A stretch of 64,000 bases of DNA, taken from Drosophila persimilis (Eukaryota > Arthropoda > Insecta > Diptera > Drosophilidae). Of this stretch, positions 35,426 to 47,978 are shown in pieces. The translations under genes and the position numbers were made by a program. The stretch spans positions 2,005,171 to 2,069,170 of the forward strand of contig NW_020825332.1 in assembly GCF_003286085.1 (NCBI RefSeq), given 5' to 3'. Every line of letters starts with the position of its first letter. The stretch's first letter is position 1. The notes under the pieces are model-generated. The model was given only the letters and a program-made list of their open reading frames with translations, did not search any database and was not told the origin of the DNA.

Positions 35426-38400
35426 AGAAGGCCGCACAATTGATGTGTGATTAGGGGGTATTCCGTAGTCGCTACCGCCGAACCCACTCGGGTTTTTCAG
35501 CGCTTTTTATGTACCAAGGGCACGCTTCACTTGGCTGGAAACCTTTTACCAATAGCTCCACCCCCGGGGCCCTAGTCCTATTACCTGCTACCCACTACCT
35601 GTGCATCTATTCCACTATTCGTGCGCGCTGTTATTTTTTGTTGAATTTTTTTGCCAAAAGCTTTTAGCTGGACGCATCCGATGAAGCGTGCCTTCGCCGT
35701 CGTCGTCATCGTCGTCATCGTCGTCCCTGTAGCTGCATCAAACGACATTTAGCTTGCGCATAAAGTTCACATCATTGCCGGAGCGGAGCTGTTCGCCATG
35801 TTAACTTTATTAGTGTGCCGACCCCAGCTGCTCCTCCATGGAAAGTGCTTCATTTGCGTTATTGATACGCCAGCCTGATGTATTTCATTAGCCCTGTGCC
35901 GGAGACTTAGCTGCCGTGAAATGCAATTTGCCCGCCAGCCTTTGGGCCAGCACACATGCCGAACAATGGCCAAAATGAGCACAAAGTGCAGGCTCAGGGC
36001 TCACAAAATTAACCAAAGAGTATCCAATTTTACTCAGCTCTAGTCCGAGGGCCTTACGATCAAAGTCCCGAACGTGAACGATCCCTTGACTGGGGCTATC
36101 CTTCGGCCCTGCTGTGCTTGTGGTTCATCCACTTCCCCCGGGAAGCTGGTGGTTGTGGCAGAGGAATCACTCAACGGTTCTGAGGGGCTGATCCCCATTC
36201 TCTCTTATGACGTTTTCGTTCCTGTTGGGGGTGGTCACATTTCCGATCGGGGAATGGCAATTTTTTCCATACTGCAATGTCGAAAGTCTGGCGCTTGATT
36301 GATTTTTTTTTTGTCTGCTGGCGGTGGCGGTGGCGGTGGTGGTGGTGCCCCTGTCGCTGTTGCTTCTGTCATTGTCGCAGTCAACGTCAGCGGCATGGCA
36401 TGGTTGTCGTTGCTTGGCATATCGCGTAATAATAGCTATGCCTCTAGCTCCAGCTCCTCCCCAGGACCCTCCGCCGCCGCCACCACCTTGTACCCACTTC
36501 AGATGGGGCCGCGGGCACTTGGCAGGCCGCACTTAGCGTAGTCGTTGTTGTTGTTGCTGTTGCTGTTGTTGCTGTTGCTGTTGTCGTTTTGTTTGATAAC
36601 ATCGTCTAGCAACGTGTCTGGCAACCCGTGTGACGTAAGCCCCACTCAACCACCCACTCCGACCCACCCACCAGCTCATGCATGCATTGTGAACTCTCTC
36701 TCTGTCTCTGTCGCTCTCTAGGACGCCTTTGGCATAATCAGTTGCAAAAATTTGACACGCCGAACATTGGCAGGAGTAAAAAGCGTGCGTGGGTCCCCGT
36801 CTGCCTTTTGCGCCATTTTGCTCGTGTACGTGTATGGGAGATGGAATATGGATGTGTCTGTGTGTGCGTTATTTGCATATCTGTTTTTGATTTTTGTCGC
36901 TCATGGCGTCTATTCAATTTGACGTGCCGCTCGGTTGCTCAGCAGCCAACCAACGCCTCGCCATGCCTCGCCTCTCGTCCAATGAAATCAATAAATCTGC
37001 TCCACTGTTTGAATCCAATTTATCACTTTGCAGCAACAGCCCCCCCTCCTCCCTTTTTTTTTTGCGTGCAGCGACACGCCCACAGACGCGGCTTATCCGT
37101 CAACGATGTGCATACAAGTTTATTATTAGGACCGCGGCTGCTGTGCCGCCGCCGTGCCGCCGTGCCTCCCTGCCGCCGTGCCTCCCTGCCTTTGTGCCTC
37201 CCTGCCGCTTTGCCCTGATGTGTGATGTGGGGCGTGGGGCATTAATGGCCCCGGCAATTCCTTTTGCCAACCGTATGCTCAACAGTGTGCGTGCGTGTGC
37301 CTCTTGGCTGCCACTGGCTACCCTGTCAGTCCTTGGCTGCCTGCCTCAGTCAATAATGAAATTTAGCGAAATACTCGCGCACACAAAAGACGCGTTCGAG
37401 TCCTGCGGCGTTTGGATTTTCCCGGGACAGCGGCAGCGGCAGCGGCTTTGCATATTTTACAGCGCCATCGAGCCATGTGCCGAAATGTTTTGTGCGCGCT
37501 TAAATTGCGGAAGTGATAAACAGGCGGCGGCTCCGGTCCAGGAAGCATTTTAATATTTGAAGTTTTTACTCAACGCACAAGCAAGATCTTGTGCTTTACG
37601 AGCAGGTCCCCCCCATGCCCCATGCCCCACGCCCCATGCCCCTCACTCCGGCTAGACAATGTTCTGCGGCGTTTCTTTGATAATGAAATGAAATAAAGAC
37701 CGAAAAAAGAAACACAATTGTTGTTTATTTTTTTTTACATTAAATATATTTAGATGGTTTTCCTTTTCAAAATTGTTTTCTGGGTTTCTGTCGAGTGACC
37801 CCAAAACGGAGCGGCAGACGCATGCAGTACGGGACGGGTTCGGGGGGACGGAGAGGAGGCGGCGGCAGGCAATTGCCAGTAAAAGTAAATGTTAAGCAAA
37901 ATATTGCAGTTGGAATGTGTTCTGGTTACTGCACCACTTCCTCCCGCCGCTCCTCCTCCTCCTCCTCCGCTGCCTCCCGCCTACCGCTTGATGCGTCCGC
38001 CCCAATAACGTTTTGGTGACCCCGCACTTTGGGTGGTTTTTGTTTTTGTTTGGGGGACATTTCTGTACGGGTTTTCAATTTAGCAAACGTCTTATATCAA
38101 GTACATTTATATTTTCGGTTATACATTATTTGCTGCTGCTGCTGCATCGCTCTGTTCGCTCTGCTCCGCTCTGTTTTGTTCTTTTCTGTGTACATTAAAG
38201 TTTAAAATAATTAAGTAAGCTACATTTAGTTGTTTAATATTTAAAATTACTATACTCGCTGCTGACTACCTCTCGATGTTTCCTTCCTTCCTTCCATGCG
38301 CCTTCCGAATCGCACAAGAGATTAAAACCAATGCAAATGCAACCAACAAAAGGGAAAACAATCTCTATCTTTAGGCAAACACATACGTACAAATGTATCT

Positions 38401-38615
38401 TAGAGGAACACAAAAATTTCTTTGGTTTAAAATTTCACGAAATCTTACCGACTAAATATTAAATAAATCTTTCGTTTTTTTTTTTGTGGTTTTTTTTTTG
38501 TTTTTGTTTTTTTATTACAAGCATTTAATGCATTAGAATAGAGTGAGGCGTAAATCATTTGAATCATTCGCTCGACTCCTGTAGGCATTCGCTGTGGGAG
38601 GCAGCTGAAGCTTCG

Positions 38616-38915
38616 GCATTCAATCGGTTCAATCATGATCAAGCTTCAGCTTCAGCCTAAAAAAAAAAAAAAGAGTGACTGTGCTCTGCTTAAACTAGAA
38701 GTTTACTTAGATTTCACTTTCCATTCACTGGGTTCTCCCTTTTCAACCGAAACTTTTGCATTCACACGCCAATCAATCGGTTCAATCATGATCACTGATC
38801 ACTGATCAAATGAGTATACGACAGAAGAGAGTATCATCTTTCAGCTTCAAAAAAAAAAGACCTTAGCCTAGAAGTTTACTTAGATTTCACTTTTTTTTCA
38901 GTGGTTTTTTTTACT
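38616..38915 (-). repeat. two-copy tandem duplication in the putative Con 3' UTR
   Basis: Copy 1 (about 38616-38740) and copy 2 (about 38770-38915) share CAATCGGTTCAATCATGATC, an oligo-A run after CAGCTTCA or TCAGCCTA, and CTAGAAGTTTACTTAGATTTCACTT. The period is about 150-173 bases. Confidence 0.85.
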
Positions 38916-40488
38916 TTTTTGTTACTTTACCTTTTTTGTGTGGGACTAGGGAAGGGTATGGGGACAGGGGCACGGGTGGGGGTGGGGGTTGTGTGTAGTG
39001 TGTTTAGTTTCTCTTAAGAGCTAAAAAAAACACTAAATACATTTATCCTTAGATCCATTTACTTAAAATACTTTTATGTTTTTTCTCATTTATTTCTTGA
39101 ATTCGCTTTCGTTTCCACAAGCTCCTCCTCTCTGGCCGCCTGCTTTCTATGCTTTTGCTGTGTCGGTTTCTGTGTGTTTTCTGGGCTGGGGTTTTTCCGG
39201 CTGCTTTTCTTTTCTTTACTCTGCTTTTGCTCTTGCTTTTCACTTATCTGCTGATTGTCCACTAAAACTATGCTTGCTCCTTTTATGCTCCTTGCGTTCT
39301 ACTTGTTTCTGTATCTCTGGTCTCTGCTTCTCTGCTTCTCTACTCTTTTTTCGAGAGGAGTTTTTGAATGCAATATTTTGTTCTCTTTTTATTTTTATTT
39401 GTATTTTGGTTTTGTTTTTGTTGCTTATTTTTACTTTACTCTCATTGGTTTGTTTTTTTTTTTTTTGTTGTTTATGAATTTTTAAACACATTAATCAAAA
39501 TATTTGTATTTTCTTGTGGCTTTTTCATATCAATTTATAAATCATAGTTTTGTGCATAAGTAATTGTATAAATAAGTAATAAATTGTCAAATAAATATGC
39601 AGTAATATGCATTTAAATACCAAACTCGAATGCACGACGGATCTGTCATTCGTTTTGCGTTTTTCGGTTTTCTATTTTTGCATTTTCACTGCTCTTTTCC
39701 TCCGTTCGCGCGCTCCTGTCTGTATCTGTGTCTGTGTGTGTGTGTGTGTGTGTGTGTTTGTGTGCTTTCCCATATACATATACATATACATATAAATGGC
39801 ATTACCCTTTCCTTTTCCCCTAGCTGTTTGCATTCATTATGCAATTACAAAAAAAAAAAAAATTAAACATACAATACAGTACAGTATTCCTTTTTCGGTT
39901 TATATATATATATATATATATTTTATATATTTCATATATGTATGTATGTTTTTTTTTTCTTTTTTTTTTCTTGTTGTTGTTGTATATATTAGCATAATTT
40001 ACCTTTATATATTCAGTCTTAAGCTACAAAAATCGTTATGCATATTTCTGTTTTTTTTTCTTTCAGTTTTATTTTTTTTGTTTTGGTTTCGGGACTTCTT
40101 TTTTTTTACCTTTTATATTTAATTTCAAACTATTCAAATGAGTTTTATATAAATTCGCAATGTGTGTGTGTGTGTTTGGTTTTTTTTTTTTTCTTATTTC
40201 CACTCGTATTTTTATTTTTCTTGATTTCCATTCGAATCGATTCGGGGTTTCTGTGTGGTGCAAGCAAAAGTAAAAGTGAAGCAGAAAATATGTAGTTTCC
40301 CTCCCCCCCCCAACTCTCTGAGGGGGTGGGGTGCAGTGGGGTGGGTTGGGGTGTGGGGGTGTGGGGAAAATTTAGGCGACAGTTTTTAGGGATAGCAAAG
40401 CAAAGCACTTACACACTAAAAAGCAGACTCTTAAATCCTAATGAGAACTGGACCCTCAGTGCGTTGCCAGCAGGGTCTTCTATTACAC

Positions 40489-40537
40489 TTATCGGTTATC
40501 GGTTATCGGCTATCGGTTATCAACTATCGACTATCAG
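40489..40537. repeat. heptamer array (TTATCGG-type)
   Basis: Seven successive 7-base units, TTATCGG three times followed by CTATCGG, TTATCAA, CTATCGA and CTATCAG. Confidence 0.9.
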
Positions 40538-41245
40538 CTAATCTGTCTGCCATCTGTCTATCGAGTTGCAACTTTCAGCGGTTTCTGCGTTTATCTTACA
40601 GGCATGCCTCTTCTTTCTTTTCTGCCACACTGCCACTGCCACTCTGTCTCTGTCTCTGTCTCCTACCCTAAGACGTTTAGCGCTTTCCAAGTTTCACTGT
40701 ACTTGTGTTTTACTGTTGAACGAGTAGTACATTGATCAAGTAAACGAAATAATGCATGGCTATATCTCTGTTAAACTATATCTATGTAGTAGAGTGTATC
40801 TATGTATCTTTTGGTTTTTCTGTTTTTTCTTCTGTGGTTTTTTTTTTCATAGTTTTTAGTTAGAGTTTTTCTCTCTTTAAATGAAACGCCAGTTTGCTCG
40901 GAGGTTCAATCAATCAATCAATCAGTTTCAGTTTCGGTTTCGGTATCGGTTTCGGTTTCGTAGAAGTTTCTGCTTTTATGGGATTCTCTGTTGCTGTTGG
41001 GTTTTTCTGTTGCTGTTGCTGTTCCTAAAGTTTTTGGAGCTCAAGTTTTTCTAGTTTTAGGATCGAAAGTCGAGAGTAGTCGTAACATTACAGCTAACAT
41101 TAGCTAGGATTATAGTAGTAGGTTTTCTTCAATCGAATTTTGTTTTCGTTTTTTTACATACATATTTACAAGACGTTTGTTTGCTCATTAGGCTTATATC
41201 GCTCGTGTTTCATGAAGCTCGTTTCCAAAGGGTTATTTGCGTTTA

Positions 41246-41323
41246 CTCCTCCTCCTCCTCCTCCTCCTCCTCCTCCTTCTCCTCCTCCTGCTACTCCACC
41301 TGCTCCTCCTCCTCCACACCGAA
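41246..41323. repeat. (CTC)n just after the Con stop codon
   Basis: A CTC/TCC trinucleotide run with variants. It lies 90-165 bases downstream of the Con stop and reads as (GAG)n in the transcript. Confidence 0.9.
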
Positions 41324-41411
41324 GATGAAGGCTCTCGAGTATGTACAATGAATAACCAAACCGAATGCAGAATACAGAAGCGTTCGCGAACGAGCAGAGT
41401 TCGTGGCCAAA

Positions 41412-42295
41412 TCAACCCCGACTGACCGCCACCGCGAGCAGGCAGAGGAGGATCAGTCCCGAGAGCAGGTCCTGCCGCGGGGCACCGCTCAACGGCGAGT
41501 CCTGGACATTGCTGCGCACATCCATGAGATCGCGCGACAGGGGCAGCTCGGTGGGATCGCTCAGCTCGTCGTGGCAGGGCAGCATCTCGGGCTTCAGCAG
41601 GAAGAGTCGCACATTGATCGTGTTCTTGTTGGCGAGGGCGTCGAGCGAGTCGCCGCCACTGGTGGGCGACTGGTGTGGTCCCATCAGCACCTCCACATCG
41701 TTGTGATTCGTTCCGGTGGCCGTGCCGGGGCTGTAGAAGGAGCCGCCCTGCTTGTGCAGATTCAGATTGTCGTCCAGATCGTGGCCCAGAGCCAGTCCCA
41801 GTCCCCCGTTGACGTCGTCGTAGTAGTCGTACCGCTTGTGGGTGGGCGCCACTGCAGCCAGCTGCCCCTTGGCCAGCTCCAGCTCCAGCTCCTGCTGCTG
41901 CTGCTTCTCCTGCTGCCGCTTGCGTCGCATCTTGCCCTCGACGACATTCTCGGCCGTGAACTGGCGCTGTCCGCGCAAGGCCTGGCGGGACTTGCTCGAT
42001 GAGTGCTTCCGGGAGGATCCGCCGATGCTCAGGTCGTCCAGGCTGCTGTAGCTGCTGCCCACCACACTGTTGCCGATGCCGCCCATGCTGGCGCTGTTCG
42101 TGCCGATGGCCGTGAAGCCGCCCACGTTCAACGCGTCCAGGATGTTCGGGGGCACTGGGTCCACGAAATGCGACAGCTTCGGCTCCGGCAGCGAGCAGAG
42201 GAGCTCGTCCAGAGAGTCACGCAGCTGCAGGTGACGTGTGCGATTTTTCAATTCAAAGATCCATTGTAGACGACAGTCGCAAATGAATTTGTTGT
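41412..42295 (-). CDS. Con: Con coding exon 3
   Basis: Residues 430-723. It starts D-N-K-F-I-C-D-C, the C-terminal cap of the repeat domain. It continues as a Ser/Gly-rich and charged tail, including a K-R-R-K-R-like basic patch and a Gln/Glu/Leu run. The end is the hydrophobic GPI signal, with TGA at 41414-41412. Confidence 0.96.
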
Positions 42296-43499
42296 CTGTT
42301 CAGAGGGAAGATACGAAGGGAAGAAAAAAGATTGGGGGGGGGGGTTAGCTTCGATTTATATTGCAGGCGCACACATTGACAGCTCTCCCCGACTGCTGTC
42401 CGACGCTGCTGCTGTCTGTCTGTCTGCATTCTGTGCTTCCCATGAAATTGCTTTTGTCGTCAGCTGCCCCTGCCCCCTGCCCCTGCCCCTGCCCCCTGTC
42501 TGCGCCGTGTGGCAGGTGATAGCGCACCCTAGACAAGGCCCAGCTAGCTGCTAAGTGGCCGAGACTGCAACAATTGGCTGTCATTTGATGGCCAATTTTG
42601 CCCAGCTCCATCTCCATCTCCAGCTCCGACTCCATCTTCAGCTTCGATGAGTTCTGCCTGCCTGGCCGTTTTAAATGATTTTCCCCTGCCAATCGACAAT
42701 CGGCAAATCGAAGCTGCAGTTTTCGGAGTCGGAGATGTCATTGGGACTGGCTGCTGCTGCTCCACGTTAAACGCCTCAATGACATTTCCAATTTGGACAG
42801 ATATATCCCCCCGCAGTCCGGGATGGAGTACCTCCAGACCCCGTCTGTCATTCAGCTGGACGTCCCAGACTCCAGCCACCACCCACCTCCCACTCTGTTG
42901 TCAATTATTTTGTAGTCTGTCTGGCAGTCTGGCCATGCGTTCCCTTTCAATTTGCTGTTTCGTTTAGTGGCGGAGTTTGCCTCTCAAATTGAGCGGATAA
43001 ACAAGTGCCGGAGTGCCATACTGCCATAGTGCCGGAGTGCCATACTGCCGGAGTGCCAGAGTGCCGGGTAGTGGTTTCTAATCACCGACAATGCTGTAAT
43101 GAATAAATCAAATTACGATTCAATGAGTTTTCCCAAGGAAACTTCTTCCCGTTGTACCATTTTCCCCCATTTCGGGTAGAGGCAGGATAATGAGCCCAAT
43201 CGAGAGCGGAGCGGAGGGTTTACTGACCTTCTCTATCGAGCATACATCTCTCTCTGTCTCTGTCTCTGTCTCTGGGGTATAATTAGGCCCCAAACACACT
43301 CTAACTGTGTGTGACACAGTTTACCATGTCAGCATGTCAGCATGTCGCATAATTAGCATAAACGTTACGAAAAATATTGACTAACACAGAGACAGAGAGA
43401 GAGAGAGAGGCAGGGGCAGAGCGAGAGAGGGATAGAACACACACACACACACACATATATGGGACTAGCGGCTGGGATTCTTGCAACATCGTTATCAAT

Positions 43500-43534
<35 letters not shown>

Positions 43535-44303
43535 TGGACACAAAGGATGGTGGAGCTACTCCAGATTCAGTCAGCCAATTGAGTTGGCATATGAGCCAGG
43601 ACCCATCGCCGCCCCTCCACCACCCCCTTTTCACCCACTCCTCCTTTTGGCTACAATGACAATAATAATCCGTGGCATATTTTTGTAGCAAAGCCAAAAG
43701 TTTCCCTCCCCCCCCCCCCCCCCCACCGTCCTGCCGCCTTCAACAAATGACAAAAGGAAAACTTTTCCTTTAACCCCCCCCCCCCCATCGCCCATCCACC
43801 AGCCTACGAAAAATAGTTGGCAAATTAGTGCGGGGCTGAAAGGGGGGAGGGGCGAGCGGGGAAGGGACAAAACCCAGACATTGTCGAGGCTGAGGGACCA
43901 AGGAAATGGCAAGACAAAGTCAAAAATTCTAATTTTCCATATGAAAGCATGCAAAAACCATAAATAAAGTTAAATATGCATACAGACAGAGGCAGAGACA
44001 GAGACAGCAAGAGAGAGGGACAGAGAGAGGGAGAGAGAGCGCCAGAGACTCTTAGAGGCAAAGTCCGGAAAAATATTGGGTGGAAAATGGCCAACGACTT
44101 GGCAACATTTAGCAGGCAAATTACAACAAAATTAACATGATAATGAAGTGAACTCTGGTCTGAACAGGGCAAGGGGTGGAGAGGGGGGTGGTGAGGGGCG
44201 GGTATGGGTGTGTAAAAGGTTAAGAGAGCTGAAAACTGGCAGCTGTTTGCAGGCAGCTGACCAAATGACAATGACGTTGCCGCGTTGCCACAGACAGTGG
44301 CAG

Positions 44304-44334
<31 letters not shown>

Positions 44335-47300
44335 GCTTAAAAAATAGAAATTACACAGAAAAATAAAGGACAAAAAGTGGGAGGACACACACACACACAC
44401 AGACACACTAGCTATGCATGTGTGTGCCATAAAATACTTTTATATTTTTAATGATACTTGGATCCAAAAACGGTAGGGAAGTGTTTTGGTCTGCTGCACA
44501 CACTCCTCCACTCCACTCCACTCCACACCACACCACTCCACACCCCCCTCCCTCCCCGTCTCTCTAGCAAGCAATGAACTTACCAGAGAAACCCCTTTGC
44601 CACGCCCCTCGTATATACACACATAAAATGCGGCTGTTAGTCAACTAGATGACTTTCAACTCTGTCTCGGGCTCTGTCTCTGGGTCTGCCCCTGTCTCTG
44701 CCTCTGTCCCTGGCTCTTGCAACATGAGGTTGTAGCTTTTTTGGGGTTCCCCTCCTCGTAGCAGGAACTGCCGGAAACGTTTTTACGGTTTGCAAAGGAC
44801 ATTTACATAGAGAGGGGGAGAGAGGGGAGTGCCCACCCCCCTCCGGGCCGAACATGCATATGCGTCTGTGTGTACATTAAATTTTATTATTGTCATTTTC
44901 CATGGACGAAGCGGACCTCTGCCCTCCTGGTCCCCCCCCCCCCCTCCACATAACTTTTTGGTCAGCAATATTTGCATAAGTGCATATGTATCTATGTGTG
45001 TGTGTGTGTGTGTGTGTGCTGGCAGCCCAAATTAGACCCAAACTGGAACTTTGTTTGGCCAGTTTTAATGCCAATGTGTCGCCGTAGTCGTCGTTGTCTG
45101 TGTGGCATTTTCATGTGTTGAAACATTTTCATAATTAGTCTCTTTTCAGTCTCCCTCTCTCACAGAGTAGCTTAGCATATTCAAAGATACGTTTAAAGGG
45201 CGGCAGAAAGCACCATTTGAAGGCTGATTGGGCGAGGGTTTTCTTTTGGGATGGGGGGAAATCTACTCCCAAGTTGCTGCTCCCCAATTCTTTTTAATGA
45301 GCTCCTGACAGCCGGTTGTCATACATCAAGTTCCCAAGTTGCCAGTCGCTTCTTTCGACCTTCTAAATGGCATTTCATTAGCCTTCCGGGCAGTCCCACT
45401 GGGTAGGCTCCCTTCAGTGCACAATGGGAAATGTTGCCACTTTTTGTGGTCAAAGGACTGTCAATAAATGTGGCTAAGTGTGAAACCTTCTGCTACAAAA
45501 TATAGTTATCTTTGAGCTGAATATCGCGGAGATATCCTTGACTTTGACGCTACACAAAATCCTTCTTCATTGCAGGAGATACTCTAGAAAACACTGTGTT
45601 TTCTGTGGGTTATTTTGGAGACCAGGCTCCATCTACATCTACATCTTTAGGGGATGGTTGCTGGGACCATGGAAGCGGAGAACCTCCGCTGGAAACAGGT
45701 CCCAATTCTAATCTAAACCCCACAAATACCCATTATCTCCTCTACATGAAAAAGAAGTCCCTTCCAACTGAGTCTTAAGATCAGTTAGTTCCAGAGAATC
45801 TGTTCCAGGATTTGCCAGGCGATGGGAGCCGTCAGACGATTTGCTTACAGATTTCTTCCTTTTCAATGTATAATTTTCTTATTTTTTGTTATTATTTAAG
45901 ATAGAAATGAGTGAGTTTAGCCAGTGAGTGATTCTGAATGGCGAATAATGAATAAATAATGTAGTTTCGATGAGCTTGCTTTCAATTTTCATCGAATATG
46001 GAGCCCGACAATGAAATCCTTGAGGATTAATAAAGGCTTTACAACAAGATTTGAATAATTTTGCACTACAGGTCTGATAATTGAAAGTTTCTTTAGGAAA
46101 TTAAAGGCCCCATAAAATAAAATATAATTTTCCAAACATACACCCAAAATTTTTGCTTGGAAATATTTTTTTTATTTCCAAATTTTTGTTGGAAATTATT
46201 TGATTAATGCCACAAAAAGTGGCAACATAGTCCCATAGTGCAGTTTTAAAAGAAAATCATTTATTTTAAATTTAATACACTAAAACACACACACACACAC
46301 ACACGGACACGGACACAAAAGATACAAAGGAGAGAGGCGGCAAAAGAGAGTAAAAATACGCTTTAATTGGTTGGTTTTAGGTGCTGCCGCTGCCGCTGCC
46401 GCTGCTCCACCCCTGCCACATTAACCCATGCTGGCCGGTGGTCTTCCTTTTTTTTTTTGGAGCTCCCTTTTTCGTATATTGAAAAGCGCAAAGAAATCGC
46501 AGCTACCATCCATGGGGGTTTTCCTCCACTTTTTTTTTCGTGGCGTTGGTAGGAGGGGGGGGGGGGGAGTGAGGGAAATATAAACACAAACGCCCCCAAA
46601 TCAGGCAGTGCCGGCCCCCACAGCTGCTGGCCTAGTTCCTGGCTTTTGTTTCACTCCGGACTTCAATTCCCCAGAACCACAGTGCGCCCCTCCTGTGAAA
46701 GGGGAGAGGGGGTGCGGGGGTGCGGGGCGGTGGACTGCTACTGGGGTCACAATGAATGCCGCAGCCCAGCGCGAGCGGCAGCTTTGTTTCAAATCAGCTC
46801 ATTTTTGGTGGCCTGGACAGAGAAGAGGAGAAGGAGCAGGAGAAGGGGCAGGAGGAGGGGGAGGAGCAGAAGCGGGAGCCAACTGGCCAACACGGTGGCT
46901 ACTGGCCAACTGGGAACTGGGTTCGTTTGTGGCCTGCTACCAGCTCCTCCTTTTTGGCCTCCTCCTTCTGCTGTGTGTGACCCACCAACGCCGCCATCAG
47001 AGCCATCAGAGGCATCAGAGGCATCAGGGGACAGCACGCACAGTTGGCAAGTTTCAAGAGGAGATTCGAGAGTGGTGTGGAGTGTAGTGGAGTCCCCTTT
47101 TCGCCTGCAATCCTCTCCTATGTGTGGGTGGGTGTGTTCTCTAGAGAATTTTATCATTTTTTATTACATTTCTCGAGAGCGCTATGTATGCAAATGAAGT
47201 CGAAAGTTTCGCATTGTATATACTTGCTCCCAGCTCCCAGTTCCCAGCTCCAAGCACCCTGCTCCCTGCTCCCCCTGGTAGTGGCACAGCTAGTTGCTGC

Positions 47301-47940
47301 CACTGCCCCAGAGAGAGCGAGTTCGAGAGTGATGATAAAGGTTGAGGCATCCGTCCGGTTGAGAGGCGTGAATTGCGGTGGGAGGCGGTGTGGGCGGGGG
47401 CCGGTGGCTCTTTCAAGTCCATTGGCTTTGGATACTCTCTCGCGTCGGGGAATGGTTAACTTTAAATAAAAGTCACGCAGAAAAACGCGAGGCGGGGGGG
47501 GGGAGACTTGCTTGAATTGAATTTTCCCAGACGCAGAATCAGGGAAAACTTCAAAGAAACCTCACAAAAATATCACAAATAAAACATAATAATAGGAGGA
47601 ATTTTCATACATTTTCCTAAGCAATTTTCCAGCAATTCGGGGTTTCCCGTTCTCTCAGGGAAATCGCAGCCTTTTCCCGGGAAATGAGGGTGTGTTTCAG
47701 CTGTCCTCTAACTAGGATCTCTCTCTCTCTCTCTTTACCCCCCACCCCCCCTAGGGCAAAAGTTATTTCATTTGTCCAACGAAGGGGAAGCAGTCTTCAA
47801 ACTGTGGTCCTTCTTCTTCTACAATCTTTTCGGGTGTCTCCCTTCGGTTTTTTTTTTTTTTAATGAGCTTCAATTTCAGAGTGTTTTTCCACGGCCTTTC
47901 TTTTGTTGTTGGTGTTGCTGTGGCTGTTGCCCTCTTGCTG

Positions 47941-47978
<38 letters not shown>

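Larger units (their letters stand above)
20658..37700. other. long intergenic region between Rh50 and Con
   Basis: About 17 kb with no supported multi-exon gene. It is rich in simple repeats: CCGT (21069-21112), GAC (21308-21342), CCCCAT (21538-21597), poly-C (25759-25782), GT (29837-29873), CCCGG (30950-30972) and others listed separately. It holds Helitron fragment C near 23.5 kb and one weak short ORF at 35.2-35.4 kb. Open frames here are mostly translated microsatellites. Confidence 0.6.
37700..41411 (-). other. Con: putative long 3' UTR of Con
   Basis: For 3.7 kb downstream of the Con stop the + strand is strikingly T-rich (minus strand A-rich). Oligo-T runs recur near 38470-38515, 39900-40110 and 40180-40190, unlike the balanced, microsatellite-rich flanks. 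Several TTTATT words (AATAAA on the transcript strand) occur, including one near 37722. Strand asymmetry and position support an AU-rich 3' UTR; the true end is not determined. Confidence 0.45.

Noticed and set aside
41403..42002. 199-codon + strand ORF opposite Con exon 3
   Set aside because: It is a shadow of the Con C-terminal coding exon, with Leu/Gln/Val runs caused by the CAG/CTG-rich codons.
43825..44430. 201-codon minus-strand ORF in Con intron 2
   Set aside because: It is driven by GA/CT and CA microsatellites giving Ser-Leu and Val-Cys runs; no coding evidence.
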